In this document: one piece after another, positions 17,403 through 25,270 of the stretch
Layout of the letters: every line of letters starts with the position of its first letter
How positions within the stretch are numbered: position 1 is the stretch's first letter
Origin: Paenibacillus pabuli
Lineage (GTDB): Bacteria > Bacillota > Bacilli > Paenibacillales > Paenibacillaceae
Assembly (NCBI RefSeq): GCF_023101145.1
Contig: NZ_CP073714.1
Span: 4,774,001 to 4,838,000, forward strand
DNA length: 64,000 nucleotides
Reading direction: 5' to 3'
Program-made: the position numbers and the translations under genes
The notes under the pieces: generated by a model
Database searches by the model: none
What the model was told of the DNA's origin: nothing
Seen by the model: only the letters and a program-made list of their open reading frames with translations

Positions 17403-18449
17403 ATGATAACTTCCAATTCCAATCCTCAATTTACATCCGAACTGCCTCGCGGCTGCACGTTCTCCGCTGAAGATTGGCATATATTATCTCAATATTGGTA
17501 TCCGATTGCTCAGGCAAACGACGTGACAGATAAACCATTGGCCGCACAATTGCTCGATGTCCGCCTGGTCCTGTATCGCAGCAACGACAAAGTCGTAGTT
17601 GCTAGGGATCTTTGTTTTCACCGTGGCGCCCCGCTCAGTAAAGGTTGGGTAGAAAATGGGGAAATTGTCTGTCCATATCATGGTTTCCGTTACAACTGTG
17701 AGGGTAAATGTACCGCCGTGCCTGCACACCCCAGCTCCAAAATCTCTCCCAAACTGAAACTTATCGTATATCCTGCGGTTGAACGTTATGGCCTGATCTG
17801 GACTTCACTCGCGGGTACCGATGAGCAGATTCCTGCATTCCCGGGATGGGATGATCCGGACTATATCAACATTCTTCCCCCGAACTTTGATATCGCTGGT
17901 TCGGCAGGACGTCAAATGGAAGGATTTCTGGATGTATCTCACTTTGCCTACGTGCATACCGAGACGTTTGGGGACCGGAACAACACCGAAGTTCCCCAAT
18001 ATAAAGTAAAACGAGAAGGCAACGAACTGCTAGCCGAATACTGGAGTTCTGTCAGCAACTATGGCAAAGGTCAGGATAATGTGGCACCCGAAGGTTTTCA
18101 GTGGCTGCGTGAATTTCGGGTATTCCCCCCATTCGCCGCATCTCTTACGGTTCACTTCCCGGAAAATGACAAGCTGAACATTTTAAACTGTGCCTCTCCC
18201 ATCTCTGCACGTTTTACCCGGTTGTTCTGTCCGATTACCCGTAATTTTGACAAAAATGCCCCGATTGAAGATACAATCAAGTTTAACTTGCAAGTATTTG
18301 AGGAAGATCGGGAAATGGTGGAGTCACAAAAGCCAGAGGATTTACCGCTGGATCTGCATGCCGAAGCGCACATTCCCGCAGACCGTACCTCGATTGCATA
18401 CCGTCAGTTATTGACGGAGCTGGGCTTGGGACGAAATTACACATCCTAA
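17403..18449 (+). CDS. Rieske non-heme iron oxygenase, alpha subunit type
   Basis: A 348-residue ring-hydroxylating or demethylating oxygenase. The N-terminal Rieske centre is C71-x-H73-x16-C90-x2-H93 (CFHRGAPL ... CPYHGFRYN). The mononuclear iron site is seen in FLDVSHFAYVHTETFG, with D177, H180 and H185. The length fits vanillate demethylase/pheophorbide-a-oxygenase-like members. No reductase or ferredoxin partner is encoded nearby, so electrons must come from elsewhere. The ATG at 17403 lies 8 bases after AAGGAG; an in-frame GTG three codons earlier overlaps that site. The substrate cannot be predicted. Confidence 0.9.
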   Translation: MITSNSNPQFTSELPRGCTFSAEDWHILSQYWYPIAQANDVTDKPLAAQLLDVRLVLYRSNDKVVVARDLCFHRGAPLSKGWVENGEIVCPYHGFRYNCEGKCTAVPAHPSSKISPKLKLIVYPAVERYGLIWTSLAGTDEQIPAFPGWDDPDYINILPPNFDIAGSAGRQMEGFLDVSHFAYVHTETFGDRNNTEVPQYKVKREGNELLAEYWSSVSNYGKGQDNVAPEGFQWLREFRVFPPFAASLTVHFPENDKLNILNCASPISARFTRLFCPITRNFDKNAPIEDTIKFNLQVFEEDREMVESQKPEDLPLDLHAEAHIPADRTSIAYRQLLTELGLGRNYTS

Positions 18450-18469
18450 ATTGAAAACAAACGGATAAA

Positions 18470-18497
18470 AAAGAAGCGTTCGTATGAACGCTTCTTT
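18470..18497. terminator. Terminator
   Basis: A perfect 12-bp stem, AAAGAAGCGTTC (18470-18481) and its complement (18486-18497), with a 4-base loop and T/A tracts on both sides. It can serve the Rieske gene and the convergent cupin gene. Confidence 0.85.
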
Positions 18498-18572
18498 TGG
18501 TACAGTTGCTACACTTTCTTCGTGACGATGTACTGGGATTAACCCCACTTTTAATATGACTATCTGTGTGGC

Positions 18573-19280
18573 TTATCCTTGATAACTCATATTCACTGGA
18601 GGTTCTGTATAATACGGACAGCCTGGTTCGTGAATAATACGCGGGTCTACCCATGTTCCCCAATATGGAAGACGGTTCACGTACGGCTGTGCGTTAGTCT
18701 GGCTATTCGGATGCGGCATGTTGTTTGTAGCCGGAGATACTTGAGTTGCGCAGTCCACAGGCGGTCCAACGATAACCGTTTTTTGAATTGGAGCAAGCGT
18801 GTCCTTTACCTTGTTCTCATCCAGACAATACGTATGGGCAAGCACACTCGCAGGGGTTAGGCGTAAAATATCCGAGCCGAATATGGCTTCAGGAACTGGG
18901 GCATCAAAGATAGCCAGCAGATGGGTCTGATCTACCGTTGCCATTTCATAGTGCCACCATCCTTGTGGAACATTGGCTACCTGGCCCGGCGTAATCGTAA
19001 AGTTTAACAACTCATTGGTGAACGGGTTAATGAGGGAAACAACGGCTGAACCACTGATACAATATACCAGTTCGGATGCATTCTGGTGGATATGAGGTTC
19101 AACTACATTGCCGGTACTCAGAAAAATATCCAGCAGGGAATTATTCCCCAACGTATTTAATTGCTTAATGGATAGAAAGTTAATATAGTTTTGATCATCC
19201 TTTTTGAAGAAAGGATTCTGATTAAGGTCAAATGTAAATTGTGTGTTTGGTAAGGTATAGTCCACATAGGAAGTTGCCAA
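18573..19280 (-). CDS. Cupin-domain protein, paralogue of the 8.5-kb cupin
   Basis: The cupin motifs are EPHIHQNASELVYCISGSAV and GQVANVPQGWWHYEMA, with the metal ligands in place. It shares with the protein at 8547-9131 the order of motifs, the FDAPVPEAIFGSDIL block and a VGPPVDC box near the C-terminus, followed here by a ~45-residue Asn/Pro-rich tail (NPHIGYTE-like composition). The start is uncertain. TTG at 19280 (ATSYVDYTL) is chosen because it begins the part resembling the family, but no good ribosome site precedes it, and the frame stays open to a TTG at 19388. A metal-dependent oxidase or structural role, perhaps in spores, is possible. Confidence 0.8.
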   Translation of the reverse strand: MATSYVDYTLPNTQFTFDLNQNPFFKKDDQNYINFLSIKQLNTLGNNSLLDIFLSTGNVVEPHIHQNASELVYCISGSAVVSLINPFTNELLNFTITPGQVANVPQGWWHYEMATVDQTHLLAIFDAPVPEAIFGSDILRLTPASVLAHTYCLDENKVKDTLAPIQKTVIVGPPVDCATQVSPATNNMPHPNSQTNAQPYVNRLPYWGTWVDPRIIHEPGCPYYTEPPVNMSYQG

Positions 19281-19591
19281 AATAAAACGCCTGCCCTTCG
19301 CTCTCGGTTTAGGTGATAACCTATACGCCAGCTTATGCTCTGGGCTTCTATGCGTGAGCCCATTTATGCCGAAGGCTCGTTTAACCAAAAGAACCCTGAT
19401 GCAGAAAGCCTGATCAGAGTTTGTTCGTTATTGCTCTTTTTTTCACCCGCATACATATATGTTCTCATCTTCCATTGTACAGTAAATCATATCCCCCTTT
19501 CGCCCGTACCATGTTCTAATCCCCCTCTGTGTCACTCCATTGCATCGCAGCATAGGCTAATATCATCAATCAAACACTGGAGGCATGCATC

Positions 19592-19897
19592 ATGGCATAC
19601 GGACCTGGTTCAGTTCCTATCCCGCCAACTGCGGGTTATCCTTACCCTTACTATCCACCGCCACCCTATCCCTACCCATATCCATACCCTTATCCATATC
19701 CCTATCCACCCATCGTACCGTTTCCGCTGCCCTTTCCTATCGGAGCTATCGGTGGTCCAGGGTGGCATGGCGGTTACCCGGGTGGTCCGCACGGTCCATT
19801 CCCTGGAGGCGGATATCCGGGTGGACCACATGGAGGACCCGAGGGTCCTGGGGGTCCTGGTGGAGGTTTCCACGGCCATCGTTTCTTCCAATGGTAA
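19592..19897 (+). CDS. Pro-Tyr/Gly-rich low-complexity protein
   Basis: A 101-residue protein in two low-complexity halves. Residues ~15-45 are tandem Tyr-Pro dipeptides (PYPYPYPYPYPYPY), then a short hydrophobic PFPLPFPIGAIGG, then Gly-Gly-Pro-His repeats ending HGHRFFQW. GGAGG lies 8 bases before the ATG and a strong terminator follows, so it is a real gene rather than a repeat artefact. Composition of this kind is common in spore coat and other cross-linked surface proteins, where Tyr-rich tracts can be cross-linked; this role is inferred. It is divergent from a cupin gene that might act in the same structure. Confidence 0.75.
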   Translation: MAYGPGSVPIPPTAGYPYPYYPPPPYPYPYPYPYPYPYPPIVPFPLPFPIGAIGGPGWHGGYPGGPHGPFPGGGYPGGPHGGPEGPGGPGGGFHGHRFFQW

Positions 19898-19903
19898 AAT
19901 AGC

Positions 19904-19936
19904 AATACAGGAGCTGCTACCGGCAGCTCCTGTATT
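19904..19936 (+). terminator. Terminator of the Pro-Tyr-rich protein gene
   Basis: A perfect 14-bp stem (AATACAGGAGCTGC, 19904-19917, and its complement at 19923-19936) with a 5-base loop. Confidence 0.85.
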
Positions 19937-19995
19937 TGTTCAATTTTCTTTTATAACATCCAATGATGCCCTTCCGTTGAACAGATTCTACCTGC

Positions 19996-20607
19996 TCAAT
20001 ACTCAATCTCATCCATAATCTTCAGATTACGGTTGGACAGTTCCAGTAAATCTGTAAACGTCTCAGATACATAATAGACAAAGTCCGGATCATGCACATA
20101 CATAATCACTTGCCCGTAGGTACCTTTCTCAGTCGGATCAAAATCCAGCATCAAATATAGGGAGCCTCCTGCCATCGTTGCAAAAGGAATCCACGCTTTA
20201 TGGAATAAATAGGGCTTAATCTCCGGGTCCAGTTTGCTGATCTCTTCGTCAGAATAATACTCGTCCAATTTCTCATCTACTTCACAGAAGTATTGTTTAG
20301 TTTCCCGAATTTCCTTCAATGACATTAGATAAAACGGATTACATTCCTCTAACTCCGCATCACCCGGATACAAGATATGAAATGCATAACCACTGCCATC
20401 CTTTCGCTTATAGAAGGCACGAAAATCCTCCGGCAACCGGACGCCATACTCCGTTTCAATTGCATTTAGACTTTGCTCAGAGGCACCCTCCCGATGCTGG
20501 TATTCCTCGTATAACTGCCGAATTTCATCATCTTGAATTTTTTCGTTCAGGAGCTCATTCAACGCATCAAACAAATCATTCCATTTCGCATTGGCCTCAG
20601 GTGTCAT
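19996..20607 (-). CDS. SUKH (SMI1/KNR4) family protein
   Basis: The 203-residue product carries the SMI1/KNR4 signature. IETEYGVRLPEDFRAFYKRKDG lies in the N-terminal half and the hallmark WIPFATMAGGSLYLMLDFDP near residue 130, followed by the terminal FTDLLEL helix. Bacterial SUKH proteins are mostly immunity proteins that neutralise polymorphic nuclease toxins. The ATG at 20607 lies 6 bases after GGGAGG; upstream in-frame codons belong to the preceding gene's region. It is the last gene of the island operon, 14 bases after a small reading frame. Confidence 0.9.
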   Translation of the reverse strand: MTPEANAKWNDLFDALNELLNEKIQDDEIRQLYEEYQHREGASEQSLNAIETEYGVRLPEDFRAFYKRKDGSGYAFHILYPGDAELEECNPFYLMSLKEIRETKQYFCEVDEKLDEYYSDEEISKLDPEIKPYLFHKAWIPFATMAGGSLYLMLDFDPTEKGTYGQVIMYVHDPDFVYYVSETFTDLLELSNRNLKIMDEIEY

Positions 20608-20621
20608 ACACATCCTCCCTT

Positions 20622-20741
20622 TCAACTCTTTTCTACCCGTTCCCGCACATATTCCTGATATCCCCAGAATGCCTCTTCTTCCCCTCCGTCTTCGATCAGG
20701 ACCATAACAGCGTAGGAAAACAGATCCAGCCACTGTTCCAT
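20622..20741 (-). pseudogene. 39-codon reading frame, probable 3' fragment of a broken gene
   Basis: The ATG at 20741-20739 overlaps the TGA of the preceding frame (TGATG), and the frame ends 14 bases before the SUKH gene. The peptide (MEQWLDLFSYAVMVLIEDGG, then EEEAFWGYQEYVRERVEKS) looks like the amphipathic C-terminal part of a globular protein. Together with the preceding 53-codon frame it may be one gene interrupted by a frameshift or internal deletion. Alternatively the two are a coupled pair of small proteins. Confidence 0.5.
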
Positions 20742-20902
20742 CAATTCAAGATTTCCATAAGTTCATGAAAATTTTCTTCATTTAGGTTACCACGAAAGGG
20801 GCGCAAGCTACCATGAAAACCGCTTTCCATTGTCAAATGATTCAGATCATCATAAGCAAAGGCATGACATTTCAACAAAATCACTGCTTCTTCACGGTTC
20901 AT
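20741..20902 (-). pseudogene. 53-codon reading frame, probable 5' fragment of a broken gene
   Basis: The frame starts at ATG 20902, 5 bases after GGAGG, and encodes MNREEAVILLKCHAFAYDDL with the later block GFHGSLRPFRGNLNEENFHE. The charged, globular-looking sequence stops abruptly at a TGA that overlaps the next ATG. The good ribosome site indicates descent from a real gene, and the abrupt end suggests loss of the middle part. No named family is claimed. Confidence 0.5.
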
Positions 20903-20945
20903 TTCAACCTCCACCTTACCCGTCTTGATCTTCAATCATTGGTGT

Positions 20946-22247
20946 TCACCAACGTAAAGGTTCTTCTCCTCGCCATAATACGTAGCGCTCAATTTCACGG
21001 AGGGTGCCTGTGCCTATGCCATACTCATCCATCTGATCAGAGTGCATATCAAGAATATGCAGCATGCCACCGAACGTACCCACTGCAAGCTTGGACTGGT
21101 CAGGAGAGCTCGCCAAGGAATAGATGGTGCTGCCTACAAAATGTCTCCACACTTCCTGTCCATCACCATTCACACAATATAAATATCCATAGGCGTCACC
21201 AATCACCATACCTGCATCCAATTCCACTGCAGCGTATACACGGGCATTCTCATCCATTACAGGCCAATTTTCATTACTCTCATTACCATCAATCGTTTCC
21301 AGTTGAACTTGTATAGTAGCACCGTTATAAAAGTGACAAGCATTAAACCATACCTTCAAGCTGTCTGCGGTGAATACCGCATAATGAGGATAGCTGGATA
21401 CAGGATAAAGCGAGTATGTCTTATTCTGTTCGCGATCCAAAACCATATGGTTACTTACCTGGCTGCCGTAGGCAATCCAGCGACCGTCACGTGAGACTGC
21501 TGCATGACCCATATCAATCTGTGTATCTTCCAACTCATACTCTTCGATCTCTGCAAGATCCGGGTGAAGTAGGGATACAAGATCCTTCTCTACCAGGTAG
21601 ATTCCATAATTGGAGAAGACAAGAACAGATTTCCCGTCATTAAATGGAATAAGTCCTTCAAGTGTGCGTTCCGGATGCTCACAGTCAGCAAGGGATTCGA
21701 TACGCGGCAAAACCTTCTGAATGCTGGATTGGATATCTTCCCAGCGATACACCTCAAGTTCTTGTCCTTCCAGTTGACGATCTGGTCGCCTGATGATGCA
21801 AATACCTTCTGATCCGGCCAGCGCATAGTCTGCACCGTCTGGCGAACAACCTGCAAAAGTATACTTAGATAAAGGCACCAACCCGCTTGGATCAGCGGTA
21901 TACACACAGGGATTCTTCGTGAAGGTGCCGGTTGTGAATACAACTGTTTCCGCGTTCAGATAACCTACCACCCGAACGGCTTGCATGGAAGACTGAAAAT
22001 GTTCATTCATAGGCCATGTTGCAGCAGGCAGTTCAAGCCGAAGCCGTTCCAAATCCCCTTGAAGATTGGCTTGCTTCACCATATTCCAGACTTCTGTACT
22101 AATCGAGGTTCTGCCGTCCGCCTCCAACTCCGATTCGTCCAGTCGCTCTCCTGTCATGCCTCTTCGTACAAATGCATTGACATCCTTAGCATATCGTTTG
22201 CCTTCAATCCGCCACGTTTCTGCAATGTTCTCCTTCAACCAACTCAA
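20946..22247 (-). CDS. Beta-propeller (WD40/PQQ-like) protein
   Basis: The 433-residue cytoplasmic protein has no signal peptide. The region from ~90 to 420 shows repeated blade-like segments ending in patterns such as 'AAVSRDGRWIAYGS', 'VFTADSLKVWFNA' and 'LASSPDQSKLAVGTFGGMLH', typical of WD40 or quinoprotein-like propellers; the N-terminal 85 residues are helical. A binding or scaffold role is likely, but no ligand is evident. TTG 22247 is the start, with GGAGG 7 bases upstream lying over the end of the preceding SUKH gene. The two are separated by 2 bases and thus are translationally linked. Confidence 0.82.
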   Translation of the reverse strand: MSWLKENIAETWRIEGKRYAKDVNAFVRRGMTGERLDESELEADGRTSISTEVWNMVKQANLQGDLERLRLELPAATWPMNEHFQSSMQAVRVVGYLNAETVVFTTGTFTKNPCVYTADPSGLVPLSKYTFAGCSPDGADYALAGSEGICIIRRPDRQLEGQELEVYRWEDIQSSIQKVLPRIESLADCEHPERTLEGLIPFNDGKSVLVFSNYGIYLVEKDLVSLLHPDLAEIEEYELEDTQIDMGHAAVSRDGRWIAYGSQVSNHMVLDREQNKTYSLYPVSSYPHYAVFTADSLKVWFNACHFYNGATIQVQLETIDGNESNENWPVMDENARVYAAVELDAGMVIGDAYGYLYCVNGDGQEVWRHFVGSTIYSLASSPDQSKLAVGTFGGMLHILDMHSDQMDEYGIGTGTLREIERYVLWRGEEPLRW

Positions 22248-22249
22248 AG

Positions 22250-23002
22250 TTATTCCTCCACTCCACCTCTATTAATAACTGTACAGTGATGTTCCAGCAA
22301 AAATTGATCCAGATCGTGTTCCCTTGTACCTTCCGTCCCGTGCATCTCTTCATAGAAAAGAGCAATTTCCCTGCCGTTCGCATAATTAAAACGCAAATAA
22401 CCACCCATAGAAAACATAAAAAGCTTACATGTGTACTCATTTTCCATCACTGCATCCCACTTGAATCTGGTCTTACACAAATCGGCCAGTTCTTTCATGA
22501 AATCTTCACGCTCGACGTTAACCAAGTGGTAAAACGTATGGTTCCGCAGTTCATTCCATGGTTCAAAGTATGCAGGGGTCAGCGGTTTATCCTGATGGTA
22601 ATACCCGCAATAGATCCGGTCCAGTGTCTCTCCAAAGTCAGCTTCATGGCACGACCACAGCACAATATGCTCATCATGACGCGGAAGCCATAGAAGCCCC
22701 TTCACATCTGGATGAATTGCCAGAAAATCACCATCTACCGAACTGCCGATACTGATACACTCCTGAAGCTGATTCTGAGTAACCGGTGTATCCTCCGTAT
22801 GCATCCAAAAATCATATTCAGCAAAAGGTTTCAGTACCTCTTGATCCGGTCGCTGCACATTCATCCAGCCCGTGTACGTCCCTTCACCGTATTGCTCAAG
22901 CCAGTGGCGATATGATGTAGGTAACGAGATGGAATGCTCTTCTTCAAAATGATTCAGTTCCTTAGCCGTTACAGGCTTCAACGCACGAGTTACAATATAC
23001 AT
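22250..23002 (-). CDS. SUKH (SMI1/KNR4) family protein
   Basis: The product is 250 residues. The first ~150 residues carry the SMI1/KNR4 pattern: FEEEHSISLPTSYRHWLEQYGEG, then the GSSVDGDFLAIHPDVKGLLW strand pair and WSCHEADFGETLDRI. A second domain of ~90 residues (FMKELADLCKTRFKWD to the end) is of unknown type. This matches the immunity-protein version of the family. GGGAG precedes the ATG by about 9 bases. It is followed after 2 bases by the propeller gene. Confidence 0.88.
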   Translation of the reverse strand: MYIVTRALKPVTAKELNHFEEEHSISLPTSYRHWLEQYGEGTYTGWMNVQRPDQEVLKPFAEYDFWMHTEDTPVTQNQLQECISIGSSVDGDFLAIHPDVKGLLWLPRHDEHIVLWSCHEADFGETLDRIYCGYYHQDKPLTPAYFEPWNELRNHTFYHLVNVEREDFMKELADLCKTRFKWDAVMENEYTCKLFMFSMGGYLRFNYANGREIALFYEEMHGTEGTREHDLDQFLLEHHCTVINRGGVEE

Positions 23003-23110
23003 TCACGACATCTCCCTACGACCGTTTTGTTCAGCTCATTCCGTTCAAGATGTACATACACTCCATATCCGGCAGTCTCGGTTCAGTTATCCTACTTCAT
23101 TTAAGCCAGG

Positions 23111-23671
23111 CTAAGCTAGTTCTTCCTGCACAATTTCGGTTGTTACTCCCTTGCGGTTTACAATAGTAATAGCAAATGCATCATAGCCGTCACGTTTCAC
23201 CTGCTCAAAATCCATGTGCTCCCCGGTAATTAATTCATAGGTTCCATCCTTATCCACATCTTCTCCGAACTCATCATCCCACGGCACGTTGTAAAAAGCT
23301 GATAGCTGTACCTCAAAAATGTCTTCTCCTTCAACATCCAAATATGGCCGTAGTTGCCTGTTATTCAAGTCTTCCTCCGGATATGTCTCACACAGCATGG
23401 CATCATAGCCGTGTTTGGCTGAATCAATGAGTAAGTAACGTTCGCCTGTTACGGTATGCTCCGCATATACGATAAGTGGTGTCGAATCATGCCAGGTTAT
23501 CAGATCATCATCGGTTAAGTCACCATAATAAAAAATATGGAACTTGTCATGACCATCCCTCGTTTGCAGCTTGCCTTTCCATTCCACTTCATGGGTCTGA
23601 ACATTCGAAATCTTCTCAACCATACCTTCCAAATAGGAAGGTCCTCTATGTACACCAAACAAATTCATCAT
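23111..23671 (-). CDS. Acidic protein of unknown function
   Basis: A soluble acidic protein of 186 residues. Noticeable blocks are HEVEWKGKLQTRDGHDKFHI, STPLIVYAEHTVTGERYLLI and DVEGEDIFEVQLSAFYNVPW; the pattern suggests an alternating beta-strand fold. The start codon overlaps the stop of the preceding gene in an ATGA arrangement with GGAGG upstream, so the two proteins are translationally coupled. A 108-base gap separates it from the SUKH gene. No family is recognised. Immunity proteins are often small, acidic and unassigned, which fits the neighbourhood. Confidence 0.72.
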   Translation of the reverse strand: MMNLFGVHRGPSYLEGMVEKISNVQTHEVEWKGKLQTRDGHDKFHIFYYGDLTDDDLITWHDSTPLIVYAEHTVTGERYLLIDSAKHGYDAMLCETYPEEDLNNRQLRPYLDVEGEDIFEVQLSAFYNVPWDDEFGEDVDKDGTYELITGEHMDFEQVKRDGYDAFAITIVNRKGVTTEIVQEELA

Positions 23672-24318
23672 CTCGCCTCCGCTTTATTCATTCGAATCGT
23701 AACGACTTTATGTTCTTCATCAACGTTCAGCTTCACATCAATATTCAACTTATCATGGAACAATGCCGTAACGTTGATATAAGGATCACGAGCAGCTTCA
23801 CTGCCTCCATTGCTAGAACGACTCATCCCCTGATGAATAATGGATTGGACCAGTTGTCCATCCCCTTTTCCAGTATTTTTATAACTATAGATCACCTCTT
23901 GATCTTTATTATAAAAATTCAATACCGTTGTAAAATCTTTGGCATTGGTATATTGCTTTTCGGATTTCACATATTCGTTCTCCGTGGAATGATAGTTTAC
24001 CTTACCTGCCAGATAGGGATTGTCATCACTGCTTTGAATATCGTACTCCTGATAAGCGATGTGAAAAAGGTATTGGATATGATTCATATCGACCCGATAA
24101 TATAACTGGCGATTGTCTTCCTTCTTATCCATGGCAGCGAAACTGTTGATGAGCGGCCACGCTTCATAAGATTTTCCATTTACATCTATGGCAATAGCAT
24201 AGTCAGAGATTACCTTCTCTTTTTGAAATACACCATACGTCTGTAAAATAAAAAACGCCGGAATGAGCAGCGTACCTATAATCACTGAAAATATAGTCAT
24301 TTTTAAACGAAAATTCAT
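23668..24318 (-). CDS. Single-pass membrane or secreted protein of unknown function
   Basis: The 216-residue product starts with one hydrophobic segment (residues ~8-30, MTIFSVIIGTLLIPAFFILQ), either a signal anchor or uncleaved signal peptide, followed by a polar extracytoplasmic domain. Segments such as SDYAIAIDVNGKSYEAWPL and NVDEEHKVVTIRMNKAEAR suggest a beta-rich domain. The 3' end overlaps the next gene by 4 bases (ATGA). No family is recognised. It is the only membrane-anchored product of the island. Confidence 0.75.
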   Translation of the reverse strand: MNFRLKMTIFSVIIGTLLIPAFFILQTYGVFQKEKVISDYAIAIDVNGKSYEAWPLINSFAAMDKKEDNRQLYYRVDMNHIQYLFHIAYQEYDIQSSDDNPYLAGKVNYHSTENEYVKSEKQYTNAKDFTTVLNFYNKDQEVIYSYKNTGKGDGQLVQSIIHQGMSRSSNGGSEAARDPYINVTALFHDKLNIDVKLNVDEEHKVVTIRMNKAEAR

Positions 24319-24351
24319 GATTTCCTCCTTAATAACTCTCGATCTGCCAGT

Positions 24352-24960
24352 TTATCCTGACTTGTGTTGAAGTTTGGTCAATGTGTGAACAACCAGCTCC
24401 CTGTTCTTGGCGTTCTTGATATACGCAGGAATAGTGTGCGAAGCCGTCTTTAATTGTACATTTCCAGGCTTTACGCGCAGATCAGCTGAAATATACGCAA
24501 TCAGATAGTTTAGATGCTCCCGATTAACAGCCCATATCACTTTTCCTCTAACATAGTCGAGAAAATACAATTCCATATCAAACACAGGATCTCGCCCATC
24601 CCGAATATCGGGATAACACCCTCGGTACGCTGGCTTTTTATGTAATTCGACATGATTAACAGTCCCGCAGTGCGGACATTCAATATGTGATGATTTATGA
24701 GGCGTCTTTTTCTCATCTTTCACTTCAACATTGAACCAGCGCTCACATCTGACGCAATTGCTCTTGGCACTGTACTTGTATTCCGTTTCATGAATTCCAT
24801 GAGCGTAACATTGCGAACATTTCCATGCCAGATGATCATCTTCCTTTACAATAAATGCGTGTCCGCCACAACTTTTACATTTAACATCAACCTGCTCTCC
24901 CCGCCGAAGAACATCATAGAAGCTGTATTTATATGCCCCTTCATCTTCGAAACGTTTCAT
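24352..24960 (-). CDS. Zinc-ribbon protein of the SUKH island
   Basis: A 202-residue protein with four Cys pairs: CKSC, CSQC, CVRC and CPHC, spaced as two zinc ribbons in the first ~110 residues. The second half (FDMELYFLDYVRGKVIWAVN, NLLHYLIAYIS-like) is helical and lacks further Cys. TFIIB-like zinc-ribbon proteins of similar build occur in bacterial toxin-immunity neighbourhoods, but the role is not established. It is the first gene of the island operon, 33 bases before the membrane-anchored protein. Confidence 0.82.
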   Translation of the reverse strand: MKRFEDEGAYKYSFYDVLRRGEQVDVKCKSCGGHAFIVKEDDHLAWKCSQCYAHGIHETEYKYSAKSNCVRCERWFNVEVKDEKKTPHKSSHIECPHCGTVNHVELHKKPAYRGCYPDIRDGRDPVFDMELYFLDYVRGKVIWAVNREHLNYLIAYISADLRVKPGNVQLKTASHTIPAYIKNAKNRELVVHTLTKLQHKSG

Positions 24961-25152
24961 TTCGAGTCCCCCTTTTCCTCTGAAATTTCTTGCTCTCTAA
25001 TGCCGCATTTCATTACCCACACCACGTTTGGGCGAATCGAAACAATCAACATTTTCCATTTGTTCTATCTAAAATTATATGAAACTCTATTGTTTATCAC
25101 AAGAAACCTATTCGAAAGTTCATGGTATGCACCAAAAAATGACGTAACAGAG

Positions 25153-25195
25153 TGTGTTTTGCATCACACCATACCTCGATTCAATGTCATACTCT
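25153..25195 (+). promoter_or_regulatory. Crp/Fnr-dependent promoter of nirK
   Basis: TGTGT-N6-TCACA (25153-25168; one base off TGTGA-N6-TCACA) is centred 29.5 bases before the first base of TACTCT (25190-25195). This corresponds to an activator site at about -41.5, the class II arrangement. The -10 hexamer is weak, as expected for an activator-dependent promoter. Confidence 0.65.
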
Positions 25196-25234
25196 AAATC
25201 TATATTCAAAAGAATTACATTCGTTTCATTTTTT

Positions 25235-25250
25235 TGTGAAAAAAATCACT
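25235..25250 (+). promoter_or_regulatory. Second Crp/Fnr-like box, in the nirK leader
   Basis: TGTGA-AAAAAA-TCACT lies downstream of the predicted start of transcription and ends 20 bases before the nirK ATG. No -10 element follows at the activating distance. It may therefore serve repression or modulation. Confidence 0.55.
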
Positions 25251-25270
25251 TGAATAAGGTTGTGTTCTCT

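Noticed and set aside
19660..19710. Tandem 6-base repeat encoding Tyr-Pro considered as a CRISPR or satellite repeat
   Set aside because: The units are codon pairs inside a real gene without spacers; it is a coding low-complexity tract.
19335..20018. Plus-strand frame of 227 codons across the cupin start and the Pro-Tyr-rich gene
   Set aside because: It overlaps two better-supported genes and reads the repeat region in the wrong frame. The in-frame gene at 19592 has the ribosome site and terminator.
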